This document shows, piece by piece, positions 46,121-57,732 of a DNA stretch of 64,000 nt. Source of the stretch: Dactylellina haptotyla (lineage: Eukaryota; Ascomycota; Orbiliomycetes; Orbiliales; Orbiliaceae); assembly GCA_031310005.1 (NCBI GenBank), contig CM062382.1, positions 1,488,001 through 1,552,000 of the forward strand, in the 5' to 3' direction. The stretch's first letter is position 1. The number at the start of each line of letters is the position of its first letter. A program made the position numbers and the translations under genes. Below the pieces are notes generated by a model. The model saw nothing but the letters and a program-made list of their open reading frames with translations, was not told where the DNA came from and made no database searches.

Positions 46121-47973
46121 AGAGAAAGAATTAACAGGTGGCGGCGCGGGAATATGCGTGTTGGATGTTGTGAGGATGAATGTTGGTTGCTATTTCGCTC
46201 CCCCTTTTAGCGCGGTCGCCAAGGCGGATTTCGGCTTGCCACCAGACCCTGGCATAAAGGTAGATGGCTTGTGAGTAGCAGCATTGTCCTGTCAAATTTT
46301 ATATCTGGGAACGAGTGACATGATCGGATGGCTCTGCATTGCACCCGCACACACACACACATATATATATAAAAAAGCGAGAGATGAAAGAACGAATTTG
46401 GATGGGAAGATAAATGGAAAGCAAAAGGAAGAATGCGGAAGGTTTGATCACCTTGGAATAGATTTATGGAAGCGTTCGCACATACACCTTTGTCATCGGA
46501 AGCATCTCCTGTGAAGTCAAGAATAAAGATACTGATTTAGAATGAGAAGTCGAACCTCATCGTATTGGGTCATGCGATTAAACCAACGACAGGTGGGAGC
46601 CCAGCGCTATCGTGGCGTATACACGAATGCACTCACGGTATAAAGGGAGAAATAAAATACTAAGAATGTTGTACGGTAGATCCTTTCGTCCGTTACTCTT
46701 TTTTTTTTTCTCTCTTGCCAAGACGAGGCAGGACGATGGCATATTAATACTTTCCGCATATTGATATCATATCACCAAGTCACGGAGGTTCAATGAATTC
46801 GAAAACAAAAGCAACAGCAGTTTATTCACTGTCGACAGCTGTCCATATGCCTAAATAGACCCTCGTTTAGCCTTTCAGCCCGACTCAAATAGAGATCCCC
46901 AAACCCGGCTTTTCCAGGCGCTCTCTGGTTTACCCTTGAATTTTTCTTTATGAATTCAGAGCCCAACGTGTCTTAATGAGCATCAACTATGATGCATCGA
47001 AACGATATAGCCATATAACATCCCCAGCCTGTATCTGATGCGCTCGATATAAATTGACTTTCTACCCTCAACCCCAAGGCGACCGAGGCCTTGGCACGAA
47101 AGCAATATCGGATATCTCAGCTAGAATCCCCGAAAGATCGTCCCTTTTTGCCGAAAAAAAACGTGCTTACAATCCTGGAGGCTGTTATGTTGACAGCGAC
47201 TGCTCAAGGCTAAATGGGATATTTAGCCTACGCATTCTGTGGACGAGCCAAGCTACGTTAAAAGCCTGGCCGTATAACAAAACCCTTGCATCAACACCTA
47301 ATCGGGAAGGCTCAAACCCTCTTCTGTTTTTTTCCTTTTCTGATTTGTTTCTCAATGTCCCAATTTTGTGTTTCTAGATGGCACGACCCCTGCAGTCTGT
47401 GATTTTATTTTATATTCTCTGATATGCATATTATGCATGCTAATAACTAACGAAATATCCAACACGGGGCCAACTTCTGTTCGTGTTGCTTGGCATCTGC
47501 ATGAGGAGCTTCCATTCTCCTAGTGAATGCATTAATGGCTAGGCGTCGTGGAAAGCTTCATAGGAACAGGAGAAATAGAAGAAGAAAAAAGAACTACAAT
47601 CTTATGTGTTTCGGCTCACCGTCCCGCAATTCAATTCTGGAGTCGAGCTGGTTGCCTCGTGGCAGACCAAACTACATAGATCGCTAACCACATATTCAAA
47701 CCTGGAGTCTTTGCGCTCGAATCCACGGCGACACGGCCCATGGGGTGTGAGGTATTTCATTCGAGTTCTCGGATAACGCTCTGGATTCTGTTTATTGGCC
47801 TCCATCGATTCTAGAAAACCTGCCGCGCACTTGGTGATATAAATCAGCGGTTCAGCTTACTCAAAAATTGTATTTTCATTGTGAGGTAAGAAAGTAACTC
47901 AATATTTCTAGATAGGGTTGACTACCTACTTTTCCAAGCGCAAATCTTTTTCTTCAGGCTTCATAATTTAAAA
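46121..47973. other. Divergent promoter region between GT17 and CE15 genes
   Basis: About 1.85 kb. It contains a CA/TA dinucleotide tract near 46348-46371, a GGCTAAA core on the minus strand at 46866-46872, and an inverted pair of the same core at 47208-47228. A 107-codon frame at 47054-47377 has no recognisable domain and is likely chance. Confidence 0.5.
47208..47228. promoter_or_regulatory. Inverted GGCTAAAT repeat, XlnR/Xyr1-like site
   Basis: GGCTAAAT and its exact reverse complement ATTTAGCC are separated by five bases (GGGAT). GGCTAA-type cores are bound by the xylanolytic regulators XlnR/Xyr1. The site lies about 745 bp before the start codon of a secreted glucuronoyl esterase, a fitting target. 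A further single core lies at 46866-46872. Confidence 0.5.
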
Positions 47974-49708
47974 ATGACCAGAAATTTTGCTGGAGTTCTT
48001 CTTCTCGCGGGTGTAAACCTGGCGTTGGCGCAATCACCAGTCTGGGGCCAATGTAAGTCTGACCAACTACCAGTTGCCAGTACGTTCGAGAGCTCTAACT
48101 GATAATAAAATAACCCAGGCGGTGGTATTGGATGGACAGGAGCGACCACCTGTGCCTCCGGAAGTACTTGCGTTTATCTTAACGCTTACTATAGCCAATG
48201 TCAACCGGGTTCTCAGTACGTATCCAGTGAGCGTTTTTTATTTGCGAAATTTCTCAATTCTAACTCACTGCTGGAGAGTTACTACCAGAACCACTACCAC
48301 CACCACTAGAACAACCACCACCCCAATTGTTACCACCACGACCTCTCGTATTACGACATCTTCAACCACCACTTCGACCACCACCACAGGAAACACCAAC
48401 CCTACAACATGCCCCGCACTACCTGGTAGTATTCCATTAGTATCAAATTCCAAATTGCCAGACCCCTTTACTTTTGTCAGCGGTGCCAAGGTCACAACGA
48501 AAGACCAGTTCAAATGTCGCCAGGCGGAAATTTTGGCAGCTATGTCGCAATACGAGCTGGGCACAAAACCGCCAAAGCCCCAGACAGTCACGGCTTCATG
48601 GAGTGGAAACAAACTCACTATCAATGTCTCTAACGGCGGCACTAGTATCTCCTTTGCTGTTACTATTACTGCTCCCTCCGGCGGAAGGTCTCCATATCCT
48701 GCTATTATTGGTTCGTACAGATTCACACTACGATAATATTCGCCAAGACTGACAATTCTATGACTAGGGTATGGTGGTGGCAGTATCCCCGTTCCAGCTG
48801 GAGTCGCTCTTATAAATTTTAACAACGACGAAATTGCCGCTCAAACAAACACCGGTTCAAGGTTTGTGGTTATCTTATGTTGGCCTACTTCCTTTTGAAA
48901 CCGAATCAAGAGTTAATTGAAATATTTTATTCCTGATAGAGGTCAAGGGAAATTCTATACACTTTATGGCTCTGGGCATTCGGCTGGTGCCTTGACTGCT
49001 TGGGCATGGGGCGTGAGCCGTATTATTGATGCGCTTGAAATAACTCCTGCTGCTGGCGTTAACCCCGCAAGAGTTGGAGTAACGGGATGCTCTCGGAATG
49101 GCAAGGGTGCAATTGTGGCCGGTGCTCTAGATGACCGGGTCGCATTGACAATTCCCCAAGAGTCTGGATCTGGTGGATCTGCTTGCTGGAGGCTTTCCGA
49201 TTATCAAAAGAGTCAAGGTCAAAACGTCCAGACGGCATCACAGATCATCACGGAGAATGTGTGGTTCTCCACGAATTTCAATGCCAACGTCAACCAAGTG
49301 AACCGCCTTCCATTTGACCACCACAGTCTCGCCGGCCTTGTTGCTCCACGTGGACTTTATGTTATTGAAAACACTAGCATGGTGAGTACCCGCACCTAAC
49401 CATAAAATGCTCCTGCTCTAACAGACTTGCTCCTATAGGAATGGCTAGGCGCGCTAAGCACATACGGATGCATGAAAGTCGGATCGTTGATTTATCAGGC
49501 TTTAGGGGTATCCAGCAACATGGGGTATTCCCAAGTTGGAAACCACAACCATTGCGCTTTTCCATCCTCCCAACAATCCGAGCTCAATGCATTCGTCAAT
49601 AGATTCCTCCTAGATCAATCTGTTGCGACTAATATCTTCCGGACTGACGGCTCGTTCAGCTTTAACCAAGCCCAGTGGGTTGATTGGACTGTTCCAACAT
49701 TAACATAA
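47974..49708 (+). CDS. Secreted glucuronoyl methylesterase (CE15) with CBM1
   Basis: Extracellular 4-O-methyl-glucuronoyl methylesterase, which cuts ester links between glucuronoxylan and lignin. The layout is that of Hypocrea Cip2. Six exons (47974-48052, 48119-48215, 48277-48710, 48768-48861, 48940-49381, 49439-49708) give 471 residues. A signal peptide ([15 protein letters not shown]) is followed by a CBM1 cellulose-binding module, [20 protein letters not shown] to YYSQCQPGS, and a Thr-rich linker with [10 protein letters not shown]-type repeats. The CE15 domain shows the nucleophile in [55 protein letters not shown] and the histidine motif [11 protein letters not shown]. The mature protein should act outside the cell on plant walls. 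GGCTAA sites upstream suggest induction with hemicellulases. Confidence 0.95.
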
Positions 49709-50141
49709 GCGCACAGAATGAATACAAACGAACAAAACCCCAAAGGGAAGTTCGCCCATGAAGGCATGAGAGGAGCTTTAAGCGCTAGTTATGTAGATAC
49801 TAGTATGTTGATTCTACTTAAGATTATTCATCTCAAACTGTTATAGTCTTCAGAGCCGAAAATGTGATTAAAGTGAAGGTAAAATATAACCAGAGTCATG
49901 TGTAGTATGCGAAGTACAGATATGGATGATTTCAAGTGGAACTAGACACCTTCAGCGGGGTCGGGTTTAAACCTTGTTCAAAGCTCTGAGATCCTGTATA
50001 TCTAATGCTCGCAATAATTTTCATAAAAAAAAAATACAGTATATGTATCCTAGAGGATTTCGGTATTTGATGTTAGGAATTTAAGAGGTTTATAAACATA
50101 TGGATTGTATTGGTGTGAGCTTGAAGTGGTGAGCGAATTCC
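49709..50141. other. Convergent 3' region between CE15 and kgd2
   Basis: About 430 bp, AT-rich, where two transcripts end facing each other. No gene seen. Confidence 0.55.
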
Positions 50142-52054
50142 TCAAGCGAGAAGCATTTTCCTTGGATCTTCGATGTATTCTTTCACTTTGACAAGGAATG
50201 TGACGGCTTCGCGTCCGTCCAGGAGACGATGGTCGTAAGTGAGAGCAAGATACATCATCTAGAGATTGTTAACAAGAAGTATCGAGGATATTATATCTCA
50301 CAGAGATACCTACTGGTCTTATTTCGATCTTTCCATTCACCACAACCGGCCGTTCTTTGGTAGCGTGAAGACCTAGTAGAAAAGAGTGGTTAGACTTTTG
50401 AATGATACGCTGATATAACCATGGAAATAATACTAACCTAAAACAGCGCTTTGGGGCATATTGATAATGGGGGTGCCCATCATACTTCCGAAGACTCCAC
50501 CGTTAGAGATAGTGAATGTACCTCCCGCAAGATCTTCGAGCGTAATCTTGCCGCTCCGTGCCTGTAATCACATGCTGATAAGGATCAAGTGTATTTATGA
50601 ATCTAATAAGGGTTGATGAGTTACCTTCTCGCCAACTTCTGCGATTGCCTTGTCAATGCTAAGAAGATCAAGGGTTTCAGCGTTTCGAATGACCGGTGTG
50701 ATCAATCCCTTCTCGGTTGCAACCGCGACGCTAACATCTACGTAGTCGCGATACACAATAGTGTCGCCACCGTCTGGACCTTCGATACTAGCATTCACAA
50801 CTGGTACATGTTTCATGGCGAGAATACAAGCCTTTGTGAAAAACCCCATGAACCCAAGTTTAATGCCAGTTTTTTCCAGCACCTCAGTCTTATATCGGGC
50901 TCTCATTTCCAGGACAGCAGACATGTCGACCTCGTTGAAGGTGGTCAACGATGCAGCGGTATTCTGGGACTGCTTCAACCTTTCGGCTGTTCGGAGTCTC
51001 ATTCGGTTCATTTTGACCTATTGAAGCGAACAAACGTGAGATATCAATACTCAAATCGTGAATGCAACATGTATAAATAAGATGTACCGACCCTTTGTTC
51101 TCCTCTGCTGCCAATACCCTCAGAACCTACATCAGAGGCAGCGCTGCCCTTTGTTTGAGTCTGGGGTTTCGATGGCTGCTCTTTTTTCACTGGCTGCTCT
51201 TTTTTCACTGGCTCGGGTTGTGCAGCCTTGGGCGGTGCGGAACTAGTAGACCCCGCCGTACTAGTTTCTTTCGGTGTTTCTTTGACGGGTTCTTCGTTTG
51301 CTGGTTTCGGACTGGCGGCGCCTCCCGACGATGCCCCAGGCTCTAATTTAGCCAAATCTTGGCCGACAGTGACTGTGGTGTCGGCTTCAACTAAAAACTC
51401 TTTGAGAATGCCCGCCTCTGGGGCGTTCACGGCCACATCGATCTAATATAGGGTTAGTACGATCAGGATGAAGAGAAAACGGGGGGTATAATTAAGAAGA
51501 TAAAAGTACCTTGTCCGTTTCAATGGTAGCTATTTCCTCATCCTGCTCAACCTGGTCTCCGACCTCTATATCGTGGTTACGTCTTAGAAATTGTAATTCG
51601 ATAGCCTAAACTGGTGTGAAGCTCGCGGACCTTTTAACCATTGCTTCAGTGTTCCTTCAGATATAGACTCTGCCATAGGTGGTACTTTGATAGTAACAGT
51701 GTCGGCTAGTGGTGCCAGTGAATTAGAAATTTTCGGTATGGCAGAAGAAATATGGATTGATACCGTAATGTCGACATTGCCGCAGTGATGGGTTCGGATA
51801 ATTGATCTGAAAACTTTTGGGGCCATTTAGCTAACGTCATGTTTACGAAGATGCCAATCCTTATAGGAAGATCGAGATCGAACGACGATATGGGCCGAGG
51901 GTGATGAGTACCTGCGGGGAGAGCTCCGCCTAGCAAAGATGGCAGCAGCTGGAGCTTTTACGTGAAGCAATCTTCGTGAGCAGGGTCGTATATGTGATAA
52001 TCCAGCGAGGTGATTCGGCCGTAGGGCTGAGAAGCGGAGGGTAGAAGTGGACAT
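50142..52054 (-). CDS. kgd2: Dihydrolipoyllysine-residue succinyltransferase, E2 of 2-oxoglutarate dehydrogenase
   Basis: E2 core of the mitochondrial 2-oxoglutarate dehydrogenase complex (TCA cycle), passing succinyl groups from lipoamide to CoA. The start at 52054 opens an Arg/Ser-rich presequence ([20 protein letters not shown]). The lipoyl domain reads [20 protein letters not shown], then [24 protein letters not shown] with the lipoyl-lysine in ETDKIDV. A Pro/Lys/Ser/Thr-rich linker with a repeated PVKKEQ follows. The catalytic domain has [65 protein letters not shown] and the active-site [17 protein letters not shown]. There is no obvious E1/E3-binding domain, as in other eukaryotic E2o. 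Junctions between about 51960 and 51708 are unresolved: donors at AG|GTACTC and C|GTAAAC are both possible. Confidence 0.93.
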
Positions 52055-53271
52055 GATGAAGTATGACGGAAGGGTAAAATGGGTTGGGAGGGTAGAACGA
52101 AGGTTGCCGGATGGTTCTGGTAGGGTCGCGTTGAACGGCTTGGAGTTAGGGTTTTGTGCAGAAGGGAGGTTTAGCAGGGAGGAGTTTTGAGGGAGGTGTT
52201 TGCCGACGGAATGAAGGCAACAAGGCCACAAGCACAGGCACGGATGGACGACCACGACTGCAACAACGACGACGATGATGTGAATAGCAAATAATGCATC
52301 AATGAAAGTATTCGCAAAGTACGGAAGTAGCAGTAGTCGACTATTCTACGTACGCTTCTATGTTGGGGCTCGCCCCCTCTCAGGCTCTCCGACCGGAGCA
52401 TCCGGTCGGGAGAGCCTGAGAGAACACCGGCCGAGGAGGGGCTTGGAATTTTCTTTCGGCTGAGGAACAAAAGGGATTCCAGGTTGTGGCATCCGAAGCT
52501 CACTCTGACGGGCAAGCATTGGCTAGTAGCGGGCGCTATCGCTCCCATCTATCACTCCCTACCCATCACACGCCTCGGGGATGAAAATGAACGTAGTCCG
52601 ATTTTGAGGTATTTAGTAGTGCTTCGCAACCAAGCAATTTTACGTGTACATGTACATCCTAATATCACCACGCTATTCCGATACGCGTGCACATGCGAGT
52701 GCGGTGGGATATTACACTTGGTATACCCGACCAAAAGTAGGGTCCTCACAACTTTCCCATTCCACAATCCCAAGCTCTCTCTATATATAAATTTGTATTT
52801 ATAACGATAGCCTCCCTTGGAAAATGTATTGTATAATTGAGGACTTAAAGTGTCAAAGGACATATTAAAGGCTGTATTTATGCCCATGTAGAATGGGGGA
52901 GCCATTAATGGCGAGAAAGTTGTTGGAGGTGGTATCGGCAGGAGTGTTATAATGTCTTCGAGGTTGAATATTTCCGAAGAACTCGCCTGTGCTCCCATGC
53001 AGCGACTGTGCGTTGTGGGTCGTGGTGGCAATGTGCTTAGTCACACACTTGGCGGGTCGTACCACACGGCACGGTATCAACCCTCAGCTTCATCCTCAAA
53101 CCACGCCGGCCACAACCACAAGACCCAGGCAACAACCTCGACGCCCGACCTATTGCCACTTAATAGCCAATTGGACACGCCAGCCCCAGGCCGGGCACCG
53201 TAACGACTTTCTTGTCCTCGTTCTCCTCCGCCTTCTCGACCCATCACTATATCCTCTCATTCCTTCGAACC
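52055..53271. other. Divergent promoter region between kgd2 and complex I B22 gene
   Basis: About 1.2 kb between two outward-facing genes for mitochondrial energy enzymes. A near-perfect inverted repeat lies at 52377-52422. Other open frames, for example 52552-53031 on the minus strand, lack domain support. The 180 bp before the B22 start are C/T-rich. Confidence 0.5.
52377..52422. repeat. 46-nt near-perfect inverted repeat (hairpin)
   Basis: A 20-nt left arm (52377-52396) pairs with a 21-nt right arm (52402-52422) around a 5-nt loop, AGCAT, with a single unpaired G in the right arm. The arms are GC-rich and begin CTCTCAGGCTCTC. The hairpin lies about 320 bp upstream of the kgd2 start codon and 850 bp from that of the B22 gene. 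Confidence 0.9.
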
Positions 53272-53826
53272 ATGGCCTCTCCGGCGCCGGTCAGAATAGT
53301 CCCAAGTCTTTATCGTAGAGCTCTCAAACTAAGTTTGGACTGGACTGTGAGACGGGATACCTGGCGACCCCAAGCACTTGCTATCCGCAAACTATTCGAC
53401 GAAAACAAAGACGTCCGCGAACCGAAGCAGTTGAAGGTTAGATCCCATCTGCCCTATCAAGCCGTCCGGCTCTTCCCTGAATCTATCGTCTGATTTGGTT
53501 ATCCCGTAGGCTCTGATAGTGGAGACAGAGGCGCAACTCGAGAAATGGAAACACCCGGACCCGTATCTACCGCCTACCGCGCCTGGCGGTGAGTTTTTTC
53601 CTTCCTTGTATACCGCAGCATTTGAAGGGCTAATAATGATAATTTCTGTGATGGTAGGCTCGAAATATGAAAGAAACCTTCCATGCCCAATACTCACAGG
53701 TAGGCACTCACCACATTGCCCTTGTAATTTACTTTTTTTAGAGGTTGAGCCTCTTTTCACTCTTCTCTCTCCGAGATACTAATATGATACATATTTCTAA
53801 AAGCACCTCCCCCGATGGATTTGTAG
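53272..53826 (+). CDS. NADH:ubiquinone oxidoreductase B22 subunit (NDUFB9-like, LYR)
   Basis: Accessory subunit of mitochondrial complex I in the LYR-motif family. Four exons (53272-53436, 53510-53588, 53658-53699, 53804-53826) give 102 residues. The family features are the tripeptide-containing start VPSLYRRALKLSLDWTVRRDTWR, then IRKLFDENKDVREPKQLKALIVETEAQLEKWKHPDPY, a PPTAPGG turn and a C-terminal NLPCPILTAPPPMDL. The last exon has only 23 nt including the stop and is joined at an AAAAG acceptor. No cleavable presequence is evident, as usual for this subunit. Divergent from kgd2. Confidence 0.92.
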
Positions 53827-54859
53827 AAACATGAATGGAGGAAACGAGAGTCTAAGCCGGAAGGGGGGATCGGCGCTTCGCCAATGTACCTGAACATACA
53901 TTACTTTTTTCATATACAAGCCGTTTTATAGCTTTATCTTTTTTTATTTGAGATTTGCCCTCCTCCCTTTGTCTGTCTTGAGACATCCCCGCTAGCAGAT
54001 TTGGAAGTATACGTATGTATGCACTTGTTTCTCAAGCCTAGCAAGTGTACATGGGAACCCGTAACGGCCCAGGTACGAAACCGGCATAAAAATTTGAGAA
54101 AATCTGGTTTGTTACCTAAGCGTTCAGCATACAACCACCATCGCGATGTCGTCAATTGAGGGTCTGCTGCTGGAGCGTGGGGGAAGAAATGTTTTGCGGG
54201 TGCCGTCGGGCTGATGCTAGGTGCTGAGCCACCCATCGGGGCGGCTAGCCATTATTGTGGAACAAGTGCGAAGTTGAGACCTGCCGCAACGGCTGCATTC
54301 TTACCGTTGTGGGTGCACCCTGGCACATGGCTGCATACCTCCGCTAGATTGGTCTGCCTGCCCCATTTGCGTTCTCCCTCTAAAATTTCCGCGATCCCGC
54401 CTTCGATTTTCCATTTCTTTTCCTTTCTTTTCTCCACGGATTGGCAGGACGACGAATTTTTTTTTTCCCCCTTCGCTTTGACCCCTTTGGAACCTGCTTC
54501 CAGTACAATAAAAAGAAGAGGAGCCCGGTCCTTCACCGCTCTCAGTTTGTCTGTTTTCCTGTTTCTCGTGAAGTGAAGAAACTCCGATTTCCACGCGCTT
54601 CCGTTTCGTAGACAGCTAGACAGCCTCCCCGTTAAAATTCCTTTTGCATTGGTCAATTGAAAAGAGGAAGAACTAAAGGACCCTGCTACCTCTCCGTTTT
54701 GTTTGACACTCGAATCCGCCAACCCAACTATTCATCGGGGGTTGATTGCATCATCGACATCCTCGCCACTACTGAAAGCCATTCTTCTAAGCTTCACCAT
54801 CAGACCTTTCGTTTCCTCAAATTTGTTTTCATCTTCGAATCAAGTGAAGACTAGATAGC
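53827..54859. other. Spacer: B22 3' region and vtc promoter
   Basis: About 1 kb. Open frames at 54250-54720 are on both strands and lack domain support. From 54360 the plus strand is C/T-rich, fitting a leader for the VTC gene. I saw no CACGTG phosphate-response motif here. Confidence 0.5.
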
Positions 54860-57384
54860 ATGAAGTTCGGCTCCACCCTGAAGAAAGAGCGGAAGGAGGA
54901 GTGGGTCGACAATTACATCGATTACCCCAAGCTCAAACACCTTTTGAGAGAAAAAGAGGTAGAGCCGACCCACTGGACCGAACAGGATGAATCAAACTTC
55001 GTGGAAGAATTGGTGAACGTGCAAATCGAAAAGGTCAATTCATTCCATGCGAAAGTCGGTGTCGAATTGAAAGAAAGAGTCAATGCTTGTGAGGCCAAGC
55101 TGGAGCCTCTCGCCCAAGGTTCCGAACAACAAGATACAACCACATCAGATGATGAGACCAAGTTGCTCTTGCACAGCGTTGGTCAGGAACTAGACAATAT
55201 CTCCAAAGAAATTGCCGACCTCTACAAGTTCGCCCGCCTCAATTTCACTGCCTGCCTCAAGGCAGCCAAGAAGCATGACCGCCTGAAACAATATAAGATC
55301 CGCCCTCTGGTCCAGGTGCGACTCTCTTCCCTTCCGTTCAGCTCGGAAGATTACTCGCCTCTTCTGTATAGGTAGGCGACACCACCACCACCTCCTCCTC
55401 CTCCTCCTGCGAAACCGCCTATTTATATACCCACTTTGCTACCTTCTAGGATCTCCGCCTTGTACGCATTCATCAGTCAGCGTGATCAAGACCAGCAATC
55501 CGTAAAGCCCTCACCTTCGAAGTCTTCGAGCAAGACTTACGAGTCGCACAAGTGTTAGATGCAGATACATACCACCCTGTGATTACAACGACTAACTCTT
55601 TATCATCTTAGTTTGGGTACACCCCGACAATCTTCTCGAGGTCAAAACGTATATTCTGCGACGACTACCTGTCCTCATCTATAACCCTCAGAGCTCCAAG
55701 GTAGCAAAAGCAAACAGAAAGGACCCTACGTTGACCTCACTCTACTTCGACAACTCACAATTTGACTTGTACGCCCACAAGCTCGACAGATACGAGAGTG
55801 CCGCATCTCTCCGGCTGCGATGGTACGGGCAGCTTGCAGATAAACCAGAAGTTACTTTAGAACGAAAGGTTGTTCCATCGATCGAGGAAGCTGAGGAGAC
55901 AGGTACAGAAGAAAGAGTGGCTTTAAAAGAGAAAGAAGTTTATCGGTTCATCTCGGGAGCTAATGATGAAATATTGGAGAAGAAAATATCAAAAACACGA
56001 GAGCGGAAATCTGAGGAAGAAGCTAACAAATATGAGAAAACCGCGAGAGATATGCATACATTTATCGTGAAACAGTCCCTTCAACCGGTTCTCCGCGCAG
56101 TCTATACCAGAACTGCCTTCCAGATCCCTGGAGATGACGAGATCAGGATATCTCTCGATACCGATCTAGTATTCATCAAAGAAGACGCTCTCAACTCCGA
56201 TAAGCCATCTCGTCCGGTGGATGATTGGCACCGTCATGATATCGATGACCGTAAATTGGAATACCCATTTAATTCTTTACCAAAAGATGAAATCTCAAAG
56301 TTCCCCTACGCATTGCTTGAGATTAAAATCGTTGACTCTCTAAACGAACATTCGAGGGAGTGGGTTGCCGACTTGATGAACTCCCATCTAGTCTACGATG
56401 CACCACGGTTCTCCAAATTCGTTCATGGTGTATCCGTCCTCTTTGAAGATAATGTCAACAGTTTCCCATTCTGGTTAGGGGACTTAGACAAAGATATTCG
56501 AAAGGACCCCAAAGATGCGTGGCAACAAGAACAAGACAGGCTCAAAGCGGACGAATTTGCTGTTGGAAGCTTTGCGATGGGCCTTTCACCTCTTCGTGGA
56601 AGCCCCTTCCGAACATCAATTGGGCACGAAGGGTTACGTCCCGCTGAACCAACTAAGCCGAGACGGCTTTCTACCGGAAATCTGAAACAACCACGTCCGG
56701 AAGTTACCAAATCTATGACTCTTCAACCTCCAACTATCACGGAAGACCACGATGAACAAGGCACCAGCTCACAATCATCTTCAAGGGTCACAGGGAAATC
56801 TCGTCGGCGATCTTCGGTCAAACTTCCACCAGGTGTTACTAAGCCAAGCTCATATATCAAGGACGCGGGGCCACTTCAGGTGGAAGCAAAAGTGTGGCTT
56901 GCCAATCAGAGGACATTTATCAAATGGCAGCATATTTGCGTTTTATTGGCCACGCTTTCACTTGCCCTGTACAATGCGGCAGGTCAAAGAAATCCCGTTG
57001 CCCGCGGTATCGGCTTTTTCTTCACTGGAATCGCCGTTTTTGCTGGGGCTTGGGGCTACTGGATGTATATGAGACGAAGCAAATTCATCAATGACAGGAG
57101 TGAAAAGGGCTTTGATAGTAATTTGAATTTGGTTGGGCCTATTGTTGTTTGTATCGCTATGATGATAGCGCTGACCCTTAATTTTCTATTTAAAGTGAGT
57201 AGCCACAGCATTGTTTAATTGTGAAAAATATCAAAAAACTGACTAGTACACGCTTTATAAGTTTAAAATCGCATTTACCGAAACATCATTCTACCTGGAA
57301 GACCTTACAGAACCATCTTTCTCTGCAAGCAACTCCGGATCTGGGTTCCTTGTTCAAGGCCAGAGCCACCACATGGATAACTAA
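54860..57384 (+). CDS. Vacuolar transporter chaperone (VTC) subunit, Vtc2/3-like
   Basis: Subunit of the membrane complex that makes polyphosphate from ATP and feeds it into the vacuole. Exons 54860-55371, 55450-55553, 55612-57194 and about 57262-57384 give roughly 773 residues. The N-terminal SPX domain, which senses inositol pyrophosphates, begins MKFGSTLKKERKEEWVDNYI and includes CLKAAKKHDRLKQYKIRPLV. The triphosphate-tunnel domain starts FWVHPDNLLEVKTYILRRLP and has LRLRWYGQL, VTLERKVV, ISLDTDLVFI and ALLEIKIVD. A Ser/Pro-rich linker leads to a C-terminal membrane domain with three hydrophobic segments (ICVLLATLSLALYNAA, GIGFFFTGIAVFAGAWGYWMY, IVVCIAMMIALTLNFLF). The SPX start resembles Vtc2/3 more than Vtc4. 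If the last intron is retained the protein ends at 57218. Confidence 0.9.
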
Positions 57385-57732
57385 TCTCTTTACCTTTGTT
57401 TTGTGGGGGGGTTTTTTCTCTCTAAATTGATTTTCATCACAAATATAATATATACTTAAGCACTTTTGTATCTCTACTGGTTTGTATGATAAATACTACT
57501 TTATTTAGCAATAACCCAGTGTCGGGCCGAGAATGCTCCTATAACTGTAACCCGATACGGGTTTTCCTAACAGCAATCGACTCGCCTGTCCAAACGCCTT
57601 ACCCAAATTCAAACTTGAAGCCTTCCCTTATATATCCGTTAAATCCCAATTATTCAACTATGTGCTCGAAGTGCACCAAGGTCTTTGTCAAGGTGGTGGG
57701 CCTAGTTGCACATTTATGGTTACAATAAATGT
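57385..57732. other. Convergent 3' region between vtc and atg4
   Basis: About 350 bp without a supported gene. Confidence 0.55.

Noticed and set aside
47054-47377. 107-codon frame upstream of the CE15 gene
   Set aside because: No signal peptide or domain. It contains the inverted GGCTAA pair and lies in the promoter region.
54250-54722. Long frames on both strands before the VTC gene
   Set aside because: They mirror a C/T-rich leader. Runs of Phe/Ser on one strand and Lys/Glu on the other come from base composition.
57195-57218. VTC protein ending at the stop inside the last intron
   Set aside because: It is possible, but a GTGAGT donor directly follows the last membrane segment and an in-frame exon lies downstream, so the spliced form is preferred. 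Kept as an alternative in the feature entry.
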